A stretch of 64,000 bases of DNA from Marinobacterium zhoushanense (GCF_014641945.1 NZ_BMIJ01000001.1:606585-670584); one strand, 5' to 3'; positions 16,487 through 26,231 are shown, numbered from the stretch's first letter. Notes: generated from the sequence alone by a model not told the origin. Made by a program: numbers and translations.

Positions 16487-17956
16487 CTACCCCGGCTGAT
16501 ACTCCAGCGGCGGTTCACTGACCCGGTTGCGTCCGCCACCTTTCGACGCCAGCAGTGCATGATCGGCGCGCAGGATCAGTTCATCCGGAGCATCCTGCTC
16601 ACTGAGTTCAGCGATGCCTAGACTTAATGTTACCCCGACCAGGTCATTGCTCACTCGCAGCCGATGCTGCTCGACGGCATCACGCAGCTTTTCGGCCAGT
16701 TGACCGGCTTGTTGCCGGTCGCAGTTGGGCAGCAGGAACAGGAACTCATCGCCGCCCCAACGGCAGACCAGGTCGGCCCCTCGCGTCATCGATGTGAACA
16801 GCTCGGCGATTGAGTTGATCATCTGGTCACCGACCGGATGGCCGTAGGTGTCATTAACCTGCTTGAAGCCATCCAGATCGCCGATCATGCAGCTCAGCGG
16901 TTCACCCCGCCGACGCGCTTGGGCTATCTGCTGCGGTAGTACCCGGTCCAATACCTGGCGGTTGGCCAGTCCGGTCAGCTTGTCAGTCTGGGCCAGTGCT
17001 TCCAGGCGGCGCTGGAACTTGTTGATCGTGAGCCAGGCCAGCAACAGCACAATCAGGGTGACGATAACCGAGCCGATCAGGTTCAGGATCAGGGTGTGAT
17101 AGATCCTCTCGGAGGCCGGACTGTTGGCCTGCTGCACGATCAGGTACCAGTTGAACTCCGGTACCAGACGGCTGTTGACGTAGATGGTTTGTCCTGCGGA
17201 CTGATAGCTGAATGCGCTGCTGGGCGAGGTCAGAATCCGAGTCGCGTAGACACTGAGTTCGGGACTGTTGCGGATCTGATCGGCACCGGTATAGCTATCG
17301 CTATGTATCATCACCTTACCGAAACGGTTGATGAAGAATATCTCCCGATTGAATCGCTGTTGATAGTCCTCGATCAGCTGTTTGACCACCGAGGTGGACA
17401 GGCCAACACCGGCAGCGCCGATGAAATTGCCGTTGTAATCGTAGACCTTGTAGTTGATGAAAACCGTTATGCGGCTGGGGTCGGCCGTGTCCCGGTCGAT
17501 ATTGATTTCGTAGGGCGCAAGGTCGCTTTTGAAGCGGAAATACCAGGCATCCTGCGGATCGGTCTTGCTCACCTGCTTGATCGCGCCTTTGGGGTGATAG
17601 TACCAACGGGTCTTGTCCGACACGAAGAAGCTGGTCTCGGTTTCATAACGCGCCTGAATCTCTTTCAGATAGCGGGTAATCGCTTCAGTGTCCTGTTCGC
17701 CGGCAATCACCCAGTCGCGGACAAAGGTATCGTGCGACATCAGCGAGGAGATAAAGATCGGGCGCAGCAGATCGCGCTGGATTTCGGAGTAGATGTTGTC
17801 GCCGGTCAGCGGCAGGGTGCTCTCCTCGATCTCCCGTTCCAGGCTGTCGCGTGCGGTGAAATAACTGATCAGGCTGGTGCTGATAAACCCGGTGAACAAG
17901 AGGAGGCTGAGAATAATCAGAATCTGGTATTTCTTGGTCAAGAGTAAACGCTCCAT
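16487..17956 (-). CDS. Membrane diguanylate cyclase with double-CACHE sensor
   Basis: A 489-residue cyclic di-GMP synthase. The start at 17956 (MERLLLTKKYQ) is preferred because the frame upstream adds 19 non-conserved residues. It has a membrane helix at about 10-30, a large periplasmic sensor (about 35-280) with the PDC-like block FINYKVYDYNGNFIGAAGVGL, a second helix (about 290-310) and a GGDEF domain with GGDEF at 401-405 and the inhibitory RGAD at 392-395. All residues needed for synthesis are present. The sensed ligand is unknown. Confidence 0.92.
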   Translation of the reverse strand: MERLLLTKKYQILIILSLLLFTGFISTSLISYFTARDSLEREIEESTLPLTGDNIYSEIQRDLLRPIFISSLMSHDTFVRDWVIAGEQDTEAITRYLKEIQARYETETSFFVSDKTRWYYHPKGAIKQVSKTDPQDAWYFRFKSDLAPYEINIDRDTADPSRITVFINYKVYDYNGNFIGAAGVGLSTSVVKQLIEDYQQRFNREIFFINRFGKVMIHSDSYTGADQIRNSPELSVYATRILTSPSSAFSYQSAGQTIYVNSRLVPEFNWYLIVQQANSPASERIYHTLILNLIGSVIVTLIVLLLAWLTINKFQRRLEALAQTDKLTGLANRQVLDRVLPQQIAQARRRGEPLSCMIGDLDGFKQVNDTYGHPVGDQMINSIAELFTSMTRGADLVCRWGGDEFLFLLPNCDRQQAGQLAEKLRDAVEQHRLRVSNDLVGVTLSLGIAELSEQDAPDELILRADHALLASKGGGRNRVSEPPLEYQPG

Positions 17957-18150
17957 GGTCCCGGAGATCGCGAAATCAGCGCTGAGGCCTACTGTCCTCA
18001 AACATCGACACAAAATACCATAATTGCGTTTGCTAAGGATTTGAAGTTGGAGGGATGAACAGGAATATTCCAGGATCTGCTGATCTGGGCAGCATGCCTG
18101 GTCAGGTGGGCGGTTACCGCTATTTTTTAGGGTTTTCTGTTGCGTGAGTG

Positions 18151-18172
18151 ACCCGGTGTGAACACACCGGGT
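18151..18172. repeat. Perfect 10-bp inverted repeat between genes
   Basis: ACCCGGTGTG and CACACCGGGT form a perfect palindromic stem with practically no spacer. It lies between the 3' end of the amidotransferase gene and the 5' end of the cyclase gene, both on the minus strand. No T-run follows on either side, so it may be a transcription pause or operator rather than a classical terminator. Confidence 0.5.
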
Positions 18173-18241
18173 ATCGCAGGGAATCGCCCGACCCCGAGTC
18201 CGGCGTTAGTCGGGCTGAGCCTCTAGTGAGTCCATTCGTTA

Positions 18242-18952
18242 TCAGCCCCGTGCCAGAAAGCGCGCCATCCACTTGGCTACCCTTGCCGAGTCCACTTGCG
18301 CTTCAGCGGTCAGCGTCGCCAACCCCTTATCGGCCACTTCGTCGGGCACCACTACGCCCTTGCGCGCCAGCACCAGATCGCGTTCGTAATCCTTGTTGAA
18401 CTCCGGGTGCGCCTGCAGGGTCAGGATGCGGTTGCCGTACACCAGACCGGCATAACGGCAGAACTCGGAGGTGGCGAACAGCTGTGCATGCTGCGGCAGC
18501 TCCAGCACCTGGTCCTGGTGCATGGCGCTGATGGTGAAGCTGCGCTCGCCGCCATCGAGGAAGCTGTGCTCACCCTCGATGGCATAAGTGTGCAGGCCGA
18601 CACCCCAGCCGCCCTCATACTTGGCGACCCTGGCGCCGAACGCGGAAGCGATAATCTGGTGGCCGAAGCAGATGCCGACCATCGGGATATCGGCTTCATA
18701 AATGTCAATGATCAGCTGTTTCAGGGTACGCATCCACGGCAGATCGTCATAGACGCCGCACTTGGAGCCGGTGATGATCCAGCCCTCGCACTGATCGTGC
18801 GACTGGGGAAAATCTCCGTCACGCACATCGAACACCGAGTAGTCGTGCGCCTGCGGTCCCATCAGATCGATAAACATATCCGCGTAGGAGCCGTACTGGC
18901 CCAGCAGTGAATCCGGCGTGATACCGGTGGCAAGAATTCCGATCCTCATCAT
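18242..18952 (-). CDS. Class I glutamine amidotransferase
   Basis: This 236-residue GATase1-fold protein carries a complete catalytic triad: Cys95 in GICFGHQ, His182 and Glu184 in AHPEF. It resembles stand-alone GMP-synthase-like amidotransferases, a group that includes hydrolases of gamma-glutamyl compounds. It diverges from a SpuC-like polyamine aminotransferase with 219 nt between starts, so a role in gamma-glutamyl-polyamine or related nitrogen metabolism is plausible but inferred. The start is the first of two consecutive ATG codons; either could serve. Confidence 0.85.
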   Translation of the reverse strand: MMRIGILATGITPDSLLGQYGSYADMFIDLMGPQAHDYSVFDVRDGDFPQSHDQCEGWIITGSKCGVYDDLPWMRTLKQLIIDIYEADIPMVGICFGHQIIASAFGARVAKYEGGWGVGLHTYAIEGEHSFLDGGERSFTISAMHQDQVLELPQHAQLFATSEFCRYAGLVYGNRILTLQAHPEFNKDYERDLVLARKGVVVPDEVADKGLATLTAEAQVDSARVAKWMARFLARG

Positions 18953-19171
18953 CTATCCTCTGAAGATGGCTTAAACAGTATGGCTTTAGGTTATAGAGCC
19001 TGCCTTGGACTCAAAATATCCCCGGGTAGGTATATTCGCAAAAAGGCGTGAGCCGGTACTGTGAATCTATCCCTCGTGGGTACGGCCCTGCGCCCCAGAC
19101 GACACCCCAACGGTCGCGGGCTGCCGGGCCTTCCCCTCAGAAGATAGCTCAACGCATACTGGAGATTATGA

Positions 19172-20575
19172 ATGAACGCGATCAATAAGGAACCGGTCCG
19201 CAGCGATGATATCCGCGCTCTGGATGCGGAACACCACCTGCACCCCTTCACCGATACCCAGGCCCTGAACAACAAGGGCGCCCGGATTATCGAGCGCGCG
19301 GAAGGCGTATACCTCTGGGATAGCGAGGGCAACCGCATCATCGACGGTATGGCGGGCCTGTGGTGCGTGAATATCGGTTACGGCCGCAAAGAGCTGGCCG
19401 ATGTGGCCAAGGAGCAGATGAACCAGCTGCCCTACTACAATACCTTTTTCCAGACCACCACCAATCCGGCCACTCAGTTGGCCAAGGAGCTGGCCGCGGT
19501 CACACCGGGCGATCTGAACCACATCTTCTTCGCCAACTCCGGCTCGGAAGCGATCGACACCATCATCCGCATGGTGCGCCGCTACTGGGAGGTCGAGGGC
19601 AAGCCCTGGCGCAAGGTGATGATCTCGCGCAACAACGCCTACCACGGCAGCACCATCGGCGGCACCAGCCTCGGCGGCATGTCCGCCATGCACAAACAGG
19701 GCGGCCCGATGGTGCCGGGCATGGAGCATATCCGCCAGCCTTACTGGTACGGCGAAGCCGACGGTCAGAGCCCGGAGGAGTTTGCCCAGACCTGCGCCCA
19801 GGCACTGGAGGAGAAGATCCTGCAGGTGGGGCCGGATAACGTGGCCGCCTTCGTCGGCGAGCCAATCCAGGGCGCCGGCGGTGTCATCACCCCGCCGCCG
19901 GGCTACTGGGCGGCGATCCAGAAGATCTGCCGCAAGTACGACATTCTGCTGGTGGCCGATGAGGTGATCTGCGGTTTCGGTCGCACCGGTAACTGGTTCG
20001 GCAGCCAGACCTTCGATATCAAACCGGACCTGATCTCGATGGCCAAGGGGCTATCCTCCGGCTACCAGCCGATCTCCGCCGTCGCCGTCGGCGATCGCGT
20101 GGCCAACGCCCTGATCGCCAAGGGCGGCGAGTTCTTCCACGGCTTCACCTACTCCGGCCACCCGGTCGCCGCCGCGGTGGCGCTGGAGAACCTGCGCATT
20201 CTGCGCGAGGAGAGGGTCATCGAGCAGGTCCGCGATGAAACCGGCCCCTACCTGCAGCAGCAGCTGCGCGAGCGACTCGGCGGCCACCCGCTGGTCGGCC
20301 ATATCGAAGGTGTCGGCCTGATCGCCGGCATGGCACTGGCCCAGGACAAGAGCACGCACAAGCTGTTCGATTCCAACCTGGATGTGGGCACGATCTGCCG
20401 TAACCACTGCTTCGCCAACGGCCTGATCATGCGCGCCTGCGGCAACCGCATGGTGCTGTCGCCGCCGCTGGTGATCAGCAAGGCGGAGATCGACGAGCTG
20501 ATCGACAAGGCGCTGACCTGCCTCGACCTGACGGTCAAATCGCTGGCCGATATGGGTATCAAGGTAGCCCAGTAA
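19172..20575 (+). CDS. Class III aminotransferase, SpuC-like (polyamine:pyruvate type)
   Basis: This PLP-dependent aminotransferase of 467 residues belongs to the omega-transaminase group. The PLP lysine is Lys292 in SMAKGLSSGYQP, and the acidic residue that holds the pyridine nitrogen is Asp263 in VADEVICGFG. The N-terminal block HHLHPFTD and overall length match putrescine/cadaverine:pyruvate aminotransferases (SpuC). The product would be a 4-aminobutyraldehyde-like compound for the aldehyde dehydrogenase at 26475-27959. The gene ends at a strong terminator. The exact amine is not provable from sequence. Confidence 0.87.
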   Translation: MNAINKEPVRSDDIRALDAEHHLHPFTDTQALNNKGARIIERAEGVYLWDSEGNRIIDGMAGLWCVNIGYGRKELADVAKEQMNQLPYYNTFFQTTTNPATQLAKELAAVTPGDLNHIFFANSGSEAIDTIIRMVRRYWEVEGKPWRKVMISRNNAYHGSTIGGTSLGGMSAMHKQGGPMVPGMEHIRQPYWYGEADGQSPEEFAQTCAQALEEKILQVGPDNVAAFVGEPIQGAGGVITPPPGYWAAIQKICRKYDILLVADEVICGFGRTGNWFGSQTFDIKPDLISMAKGLSSGYQPISAVAVGDRVANALIAKGGEFFHGFTYSGHPVAAAVALENLRILREERVIEQVRDETGPYLQQQLRERLGGHPLVGHIEGVGLIAGMALAQDKSTHKLFDSNLDVGTICRNHCFANGLIMRACGNRMVLSPPLVISKAEIDELIDKALTCLDLTVKSLADMGIKVAQ

Positions 20576-20604
20576 TCCACTGATATTTTTTGCTATTGCC
20601 GCTG

Positions 20605-20665
20605 CGGCATATCGCAACTTGCTGCTATGGCAGAGATAGCTGGAGTTGTGATATGCCGTTTTTTT
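20605..20665 (+). terminator. Terminator of the aminotransferase gene
   Basis: CGGCATATCGCAAC pairs over 14 bp with GTTGTGATATGCCG (one G:T), with a loop of about 26 nt, and a run of seven T follows. It starts about 30 nt after the aminotransferase stop. It also removes an ATG at 20653 from consideration as the start of the next gene, because that ATG sits in the right arm. Confidence 0.85.
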
Positions 20666-20739
20666 GTGTAGAAGAAAAAAGGACTGAACAGTTTTCCAAC
20701 CGGCGCGCTCAACACCGCGCACATTATCGCAGTACCCGA

Positions 20740-21564
20740 ATGAGCGACACTTACCAGACGATCAACCTCCAGGACAGCTGGCAGAAAAACCTGGCCGTCT
20801 TGATCGACCATATCCGCCTGCGCAGCTTTCCCCGCGTACTGGTCGAGGTGCTGGCCAGCTACTGTCACTTCGACACCTCGCTGATCGTGACCTACAAAAA
20901 GTCGTTCAAGCCGATCGTCATCCACCCGATCGATCCTTCGGAGCAGAGCAGTACGCTGCGCTCCTTCCTCAATAACGGCTACTACCTGCTCGATCCGCTG
21001 TTTGATGCGATCCAGAACGAAACGGTATCGGGGGTGACCCGCCTGGCCGAGTACGCGCCGGACTCGTTCGAGGAGACCGACTTCTACCAGGAGTGCTACC
21101 AGTACTTCGGCATCGTCGATGAGATCGTGATGATCATCAAGCTGGACTCCGAAGTCACCTGCGCCATCTCACTGGGCCGCTGCAAGGGATTGGGCACCAT
21201 CACCCGCTCGGAGCTGCGCGCACTGCAGGAGATCTACCCGGTGATCAGTGCCCTGTTCCGGCAGTTCTGGCTGGCGCAGGCCGGCGAGTACGTGCAGTAC
21301 GAAGAGTCCGATGACTCGGTGAAGCAGGCGCTGAAGAGTTTCGGCAGCGGCGTGCTGACCCAGCGCGAGCGCGAGATCACTCACCTGATTCTGAAAGGCA
21401 ACTCATCCAAGGCGATCGCCGACAAGCTCAATATCAGTGTCGGCACGGTGAAGGTGCATCGCAAGAATATCCATGCCAAGCTGGACACCTCGACCCAGTC
21501 CGAGATCTTTACCCTGTTCCTGGGCCATCTGAAGGCGCTGTCGGTGGAGCCCCACCTGACCTAG
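20740..21564 (+). CDS. LuxR family transcriptional regulator
   Basis: This 274-residue protein ends in a LuxR/FixJ-type helix-turn-helix (VLTQREREITHLILKGNSSK ... NISVGTVKVHRKNIHAKL) at about residues 202-260. The N-terminal 190 residues form a sensor-like domain that I do not recognise; it lacks the clear signatures of an acyl-homoserine-lactone domain. The frame is open further upstream, but the terminator at 20605-20665 makes the ATG at 20740 the sensible start. It follows the aminotransferase gene on the same strand and is a candidate regulator of this amine locus. Confidence 0.85.
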   Translation: MSDTYQTINLQDSWQKNLAVLIDHIRLRSFPRVLVEVLASYCHFDTSLIVTYKKSFKPIVIHPIDPSEQSSTLRSFLNNGYYLLDPLFDAIQNETVSGVTRLAEYAPDSFEETDFYQECYQYFGIVDEIVMIIKLDSEVTCAISLGRCKGLGTITRSELRALQEIYPVISALFRQFWLAQAGEYVQYEESDDSVKQALKSFGSGVLTQREREITHLILKGNSSKAIADKLNISVGTVKVHRKNIHAKLDTSTQSEIFTLFLGHLKALSVEPHLT

Positions 21565-21598
21565 CCTATACAGTCGATCCAGCGGGCCGACACATGGA

Positions 21599-22213
21599 CT
21601 AGTGTTTGATCATGCCATACAGCACCAGCGCGGTGGTCTCGCGGACATCCCGCCGGTGCGCTTCGATGTCGTAATCGTCACGGCTGGTCAGTCGCATCAG
21701 CTGCAGATAGGAGTATTCGTTCAAAAGCCTGGCCGCTACGTGCACGTCCAGATCCTCTCTGAGAACCCCCTTCGCCTTCATCCCCTCCAGCACCGAGGCT
21801 ATCCCCTGCTTGAGCAGATCGTTGGAGTTGCGATAGCTCTCGGGCAGGCCACTGCCGGCCTCGACAATCAGCATCGGCAACAACTCGCGCCAAAATGAAG
21901 TAGGGAAGGATTTCAGGGTCAGGTCGACAATCACCTGCTCCAGACGGCACAAGGCATCCAGCGGATCCGTGTACTTGTCTATATCGCGGCAGGCCGCCTC
22001 GAGAGCCGCCTTGTCGATGTCCTGGACGATCTCCAGCAGTATCGCCTGCTTCGAGCCGAAGTAGTTGAACACGGTCGGCGCGGTGACCCCGGCCTGCCGT
22101 GCGATCTGCTCGATGGTCGTATCCCTGTACCCCTGCTTCTCGAACAGTTCGATCGCCGCCTGGCGAATCGCCCGACGCCGCATCTCCTTCTGTCGTTCCC
22201 TTAATCCACTCAC
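21599..22213 (-). CDS. TetR family transcriptional regulator
   Basis: A regulator of about 204 residues with an N-terminal helix-turn-helix (AAIELFEKQGYRDTTIEQIA and GVTAPTVFNYFGSKQAIL). The frame is open to 22258, but a GTG at 22213 (VSGLRERQKEMRRRAIRQ) behind GGGAG is the better start; an ATG at 22180 is another option. It faces the hydrolase gene with about 160 nt between them, containing AT-rich promoter-like elements near 22285-22325, so divergent control is likely. The inducer is unknown. Confidence 0.85.
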   Translation of the reverse strand: MSGLRERQKEMRRRAIRQAAIELFEKQGYRDTTIEQIARQAGVTAPTVFNYFGSKQAILLEIVQDIDKAALEAACRDIDKYTDPLDALCRLEQVIVDLTLKSFPTSFWRELLPMLIVEAGSGLPESYRNSNDLLKQGIASVLEGMKAKGVLREDLDVHVAARLLNEYSYLQLMRLTSRDDYDIEAHRRDVRETTALVLYGMIKH

Positions 22214-22372
22214 AAGACTGACTCCCTGCCGGGTTGACTGTGTGCCGTATCTTACCACCCACGTTTACCCTGTAAAAATTTTAATTCGATATAATTTTTT
22301 ATTGACTAAAATATTTTATAGGGTTAAAAATTATCACATCACACCTCGTTACTGCAGACTTAGGACAACACG

Positions 22373-23647
22373 ATGTACAGCCATGATGCTTTAACGGAAC
22401 AGCAACAGATCGATGCCCTGTACGAAGCGGCACAGCGGGCGTTGGCAACGCCAAGCGATGCACCGTCGCTTATGCAGGGCTTTCCGCCGGCACCGGAGCT
22501 AAGGGTCACCTGGGACAACTGGATGCGGTTGCCGTACAGCCGATGGGGGTTTCGTCACCTGAACCGCCTGCGTCCCAACGTCGAAGTCCCGGCCGGACGG
22601 ACTCCGGTAAGAGCGTTGCCGGAGGCGCCGATCGAACTCGGTGATCTGAGCTTTTCCAGCAACTGCGGACGGGAGGTGACGGTAGCGGAGGCGCTCTGCG
22701 CGACCAACACCGATGCCTTCGTCGTGCTCAAGGGGGGCAAGCTTGTCTACGAGCGCTACTTTGCCGGACAGCAGGCCGATGATCGTCACATCATGTTTTC
22801 GGTGACCAAATCACTGATCGGCACCCTGGCCGAGCAGTTGATAGGCGATGGCGTACTCGATCCGCAGGCACCTGCCGACCGCTACGTACCGGAGTTCGCC
22901 GGCAGCGCCTTCGCCGATGCCAAGGTACGCGAACTGATGGATATGGCTGTCGGCATCGAATACAGCGAACAGTACGACGATCCGGCATCCGAGAGTTCTC
23001 AATACGGTTACGCCTGCGGCTTCCAGCCGGCACCGTCGGCTTACTCCCACTATCGCTCCCTGTACGAGTATCTGCCGACCCTGCGAAAACAGGGTGAGCA
23101 CGGCGGGCTGTTCCACTATGTGACCGCCTGCACCGAAGCCCTGGCCTGGGTCATGGAGCGAGCATCGGGCCGCTCCTGCGCCGATATGCTGACCGAGATC
23201 TGGTCACGCATGGGCGCCGAGCACAGCGGCTATTTTCTCGCCGATCCCTGGGGTCGCAGCGTGTGCGGAGCAGGCTTCAACGCCACCGCGCGTGATATGG
23301 CAAGATTCGGCCTGCTGCTCGCAGAAGGCGGCCGCTTCAACGGCGAGCAGTTGATCGGTGTCGACACCATCTTCCGTATCGCGGGCGGTTCGGACCCGGC
23401 CATCTACGCCCAGGACGAGGATTTCCACAGCTGGGTACCGGGCGCTTCCTACAAGAGCCAATGGTATGTCTCCAACCACGACAGCCAGTCAATCATGGCC
23501 GGCGGCATCCACGGTCAATACCTGTTCATCGACTTTCCGGCCCAGGTCGTGATCGTCAAACAGTCGTCTCTACCCGAGGCGGTCGGGCTGCTCGACACCG
23601 ATAGCGTCCGCCTGCTGAAAGCGATCGCGGCGCACCTAAAACAATAA
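22373..23647 (+). CDS. Serine hydrolase, beta-lactamase class C fold
   Basis: This 424-residue enzyme of the penicillin-binding-protein/class C beta-lactamase fold has the nucleophile motif S143-V-T-K146 (FSVTKSLIG). No signal peptide is evident, so it is probably cytoplasmic, unlike true beta-lactamases. Intracellular members include esterases and 6-aminohexanoate oligomer hydrolases, which cut amide bonds. An amidase role in releasing amines for the neighbouring catabolic genes would fit but is inference. The first 90 residues are not part of the catalytic fold. Confidence 0.82.
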   Translation: MYSHDALTEQQQIDALYEAAQRALATPSDAPSLMQGFPPAPELRVTWDNWMRLPYSRWGFRHLNRLRPNVEVPAGRTPVRALPEAPIELGDLSFSSNCGREVTVAEALCATNTDAFVVLKGGKLVYERYFAGQQADDRHIMFSVTKSLIGTLAEQLIGDGVLDPQAPADRYVPEFAGSAFADAKVRELMDMAVGIEYSEQYDDPASESSQYGYACGFQPAPSAYSHYRSLYEYLPTLRKQGEHGGLFHYVTACTEALAWVMERASGRSCADMLTEIWSRMGAEHSGYFLADPWGRSVCGAGFNATARDMARFGLLLAEGGRFNGEQLIGVDTIFRIAGGSDPAIYAQDEDFHSWVPGASYKSQWYVSNHDSQSIMAGGIHGQYLFIDFPAQVVIVKQSSLPEAVGLLDTDSVRLLKAIAAHLKQ

Positions 23648-23727
23648 CGGCAACACCTGTCTGCTCACCGGCAGACCTTTTCGGCGGCCCCTCCATAACC
23701 AATAACGAAAACCAAGGAGTATCAGTG

Positions 23728-25041
23728 ATGAAAACCCATCTCGAACGTCTGGTACCGGGCGCGGCACTGCTGCTTGCATGCAGCGCTGCACACGCCGGCT
23801 ATACCGTTGAGAAAGGTGATCTGAAAGCCGAACTGGGTGTGTCGCTTGGCAGCGCAGCCCTATTTACCCGCAATACCAACTTCGGCGCCGGACGCTTCGA
23901 TGTTCGCAGCCTGGAGGTGACAGACGAGGACGCCAACTGGCAAGAGTACTTTGTCACCCCCAGCGCCAAGCTGAACTATAGCCTTAGCCCCGACTTCAAT
24001 CTGGTCGGTGCCGCATCCGCAATCGCGGCCGCCACCCGCGGCGACGGCGATGCCGCCGGACTCACCAACGGTTCCGATGACAGTATCAAAGTCGAAGAGC
24101 TGTATGCCGGCTTCGAGTCGCAGGGCTGGCGCTTCACCCTCGGCCACCAGGACTTCATGGTCGGCAACGGCTTTATCGTCATGGACGGTAACCTGGATAT
24201 GTTCGACGACGCCGCACTCTGGCTCGCCCCGCGCCACGCCTTCCATGATTCAGCCGTGTTGCGCTACGACAGCGATGCCTACTCGGTGCAGGGGTTTTCG
24301 CTGGAAACCGATAGCCATCTGGGCGGGTACCGCATGAACGGCGCCAACGTCGACTACTATCTGGGCGAGCGCAGCATGCTGGGTGCCATGGCGTTGGGCG
24401 TGCAGTCGGACAGTAACTCGGCAGCTCGCGACGGCATGCGCGTATACAGCGTTCGTGGCCTGGGGCTGAACATCCCTTCGCTGCCCGATCTGACCCTCTC
24501 CGGCGAGTATGCGATTCAAACCGGCAGCGGCGACGGAGTCGACTACGATGCCAGCGCCTGGTTCGCGGAAGCGGAATACGCCTTCTCGGCATTCGAGTCA
24601 CGCCCGCGCATCGGCTACCGTCACTCCTACTTCTCGGGTGACGACAACCTGGGCGACAACACGCAGAAAACCTGGGACTCCCTGGCCAAGGGTTACATCG
24701 ACTGGGGCACCTGGATCGTCGGCGAGATCACCGGCAACTACCTGCTCAACAACAGCAATGAGGTGGTCGACCAGGTATGGGTCAAGGCCGATCTGGGTCC
24801 GACCATGGGTATCGGCGCGATCTACTACGACTTCAAGCTGGATGAAGCCAATCTGTTTGGCGCTCCGGTAGCCAGCAAGGATTTCGGCAACGAGACCACG
24901 CTGTTCCTCGACTGGTATCCCAACGAGAGTATCCTGGCGTCAATCGCGTACAGCCGCGTCAGCCCGGGCAAGGCGGCGGAATCCGTCTTCGGCGATAAGG
25001 ATTTCTCCACTCTGGAACTCTACTTCACTTACCGCTACTGA
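23728..25041 (+). CDS. Outer-membrane porin-like beta-barrel protein
   Basis: A protein of about 437 residues with a signal peptide ending at CSAAHA, followed by alternating aromatic and polar residues typical of outer-membrane strands and a C-terminal aromatic residue (LYFTYRY). The ATG at 23728 behind AAGGAG is chosen over the GTG just before it. The layout is like alginate-export-type porins, probably a diffusion channel for small solutes. It is followed 34 nt later by a polyamine-type binding protein, so both probably serve uptake of the same substrate. Confidence 0.8.
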   Translation: MKTHLERLVPGAALLLACSAAHAGYTVEKGDLKAELGVSLGSAALFTRNTNFGAGRFDVRSLEVTDEDANWQEYFVTPSAKLNYSLSPDFNLVGAASAIAAATRGDGDAAGLTNGSDDSIKVEELYAGFESQGWRFTLGHQDFMVGNGFIVMDGNLDMFDDAALWLAPRHAFHDSAVLRYDSDAYSVQGFSLETDSHLGGYRMNGANVDYYLGERSMLGAMALGVQSDSNSAARDGMRVYSVRGLGLNIPSLPDLTLSGEYAIQTGSGDGVDYDASAWFAEAEYAFSAFESRPRIGYRHSYFSGDDNLGDNTQKTWDSLAKGYIDWGTWIVGEITGNYLLNNSNEVVDQVWVKADLGPTMGIGAIYYDFKLDEANLFGAPVASKDFGNETTLFLDWYPNESILASIAYSRVSPGKAAESVFGDKDFSTLELYFTYRY

Positions 25042-25075
25042 TCGATCGCCAACCAAGACGTAACGGAGAAAAACA

Positions 25076-26185
25076 ATGAAAATCAACGCAGTTAAAGCAA
25101 CTCTGCTGCTGACCGTTTCGATGCTGACCGCTGGCGTCCAGGCCGAGGAGCAGCAGCGCGTGGTCCGTATCTACAACTGGCTCGAATATCTTCCACCACA
25201 GATTCTCGAGGATTTCGAAAAAGAGACCGGCATCCACCCGATCTACGACGTATTCGACAATCCGCAGATGCTGGAATCCAAGCTGCTGACCGGCAACTCC
25301 GGTTACGACGTCGTGTTCCCCAGCAGTACGACCATGAAGCGCTATATAAACGCCAAGGCGATCCAGCCACTGGATAAATCAAAGCTGCCCAATCTGCCGC
25401 ATCTGGACGAAAAAGTGATGCACTCTCTGGAGATCAACGATCCCGGCAACCAGTACGCCATCCCCTATATGTGGGGCACCACGCTGATTGGTTACAATGC
25501 CAAGGCGATCGAAGAAGCACTGGGTAGCGACGTGGATATGGATACCTGGGATATCCTGTTCAAGGAGGAGAACATCAGCAAGTTGAAAGATTGCGGTGTC
25601 GGTCTACTCGACTCGGCCGACGAGATCATGCCGATCGCACTGAATTACCTGGGCCTGCCCTCCCATTCGACCCAAAAGGCGGATTACGAGCAGGCGCGTG
25701 ACCTGATGCTGAAGATCCGTCCCTACGTGAAATACTTCAACTCATCTCGCTACGGCATGGATCTGGCCAACGGCAACATCTGCCTGGGCGTGGGCTGGTC
25801 CGGCGGCATGGCATTGGCCAACAAGATCGCGCGCGCGTCCAATAACGGCGTCGAGGTGCGCATGTCGCTGCCCCGCGAAGGCGTCCCCTTCTGGTCCGAC
25901 GTCATGGTAATCCCCAGCAACGCACCGGATTTCGACGAGGCACATGCGTTCATCAACTATATGCTGCGCCCGGACGTGATCGCCCGCGCCAGCAACGAGA
26001 TCGGCTACCCGAACGCCAACAAGGATGCGACCGAACTGGTCATAGAGCCGATTCGTAACGATCCGCACATGTATATCCCCGAGGAGAAGCAGGAGTTGTT
26101 GTTCCCGCTGGAGGATGTAGCAATGAAAACCGGTCGTATGCGCACCCGAGCCTGGAACTCTGTTCTAGCCGGGGACGGTAACTAA
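25076..26185 (+). CDS. Periplasmic polyamine-type binding protein (PotF/SpuD-like)
   Basis: This 369-residue solute-binding protein carries a signal peptide (cleaved after GVQA). VVRIYNWLEYLPPQILEDFE and GYDVVFPSSTTM are characteristic of putrescine/spermidine receptors of the PotD/PotF group, and the tryptophan-rich VGWSGGMALANK region near residue 239 also fits. No permease or ATPase genes (potGHI-like) are present here; the partner transporter must be encoded elsewhere. A terminator follows. Binding preference cannot be read from sequence alone. Confidence 0.9.
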   Translation: MKINAVKATLLLTVSMLTAGVQAEEQQRVVRIYNWLEYLPPQILEDFEKETGIHPIYDVFDNPQMLESKLLTGNSGYDVVFPSSTTMKRYINAKAIQPLDKSKLPNLPHLDEKVMHSLEINDPGNQYAIPYMWGTTLIGYNAKAIEEALGSDVDMDTWDILFKEENISKLKDCGVGLLDSADEIMPIALNYLGLPSHSTQKADYEQARDLMLKIRPYVKYFNSSRYGMDLANGNICLGVGWSGGMALANKIARASNNGVEVRMSLPREGVPFWSDVMVIPSNAPDFDEAHAFINYMLRPDVIARASNEIGYPNANKDATELVIEPIRNDPHMYIPEEKQELLFPLEDVAMKTGRMRTRAWNSVLAGDGN

Positions 26186-26231
26186 CCTTCGCACTTTTTC
26201 AGCACCTCTTCGCTACCGCATACTTGCTAGC

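Noticed and set aside
18186..18215. GCCCGAC...GGCGTTAGTCGGGC, partly resembling an attC right end
   Set aside because: The repeat is too short, there is no matching left core site and no cassette-like gene; it is more likely a simple hairpin.
20653..20739. Alternative ATG for the LuxR gene
   Set aside because: It lies in the right arm of a strong terminator for the preceding gene.
22285..22325. TTGACT-N-TATAGG and GATATAAT promoter-like elements between tetR and the hydrolase
   Set aside because: The region is so AT-rich that several matches occur; I could not choose one, so it is mentioned only as a likely promoter region.
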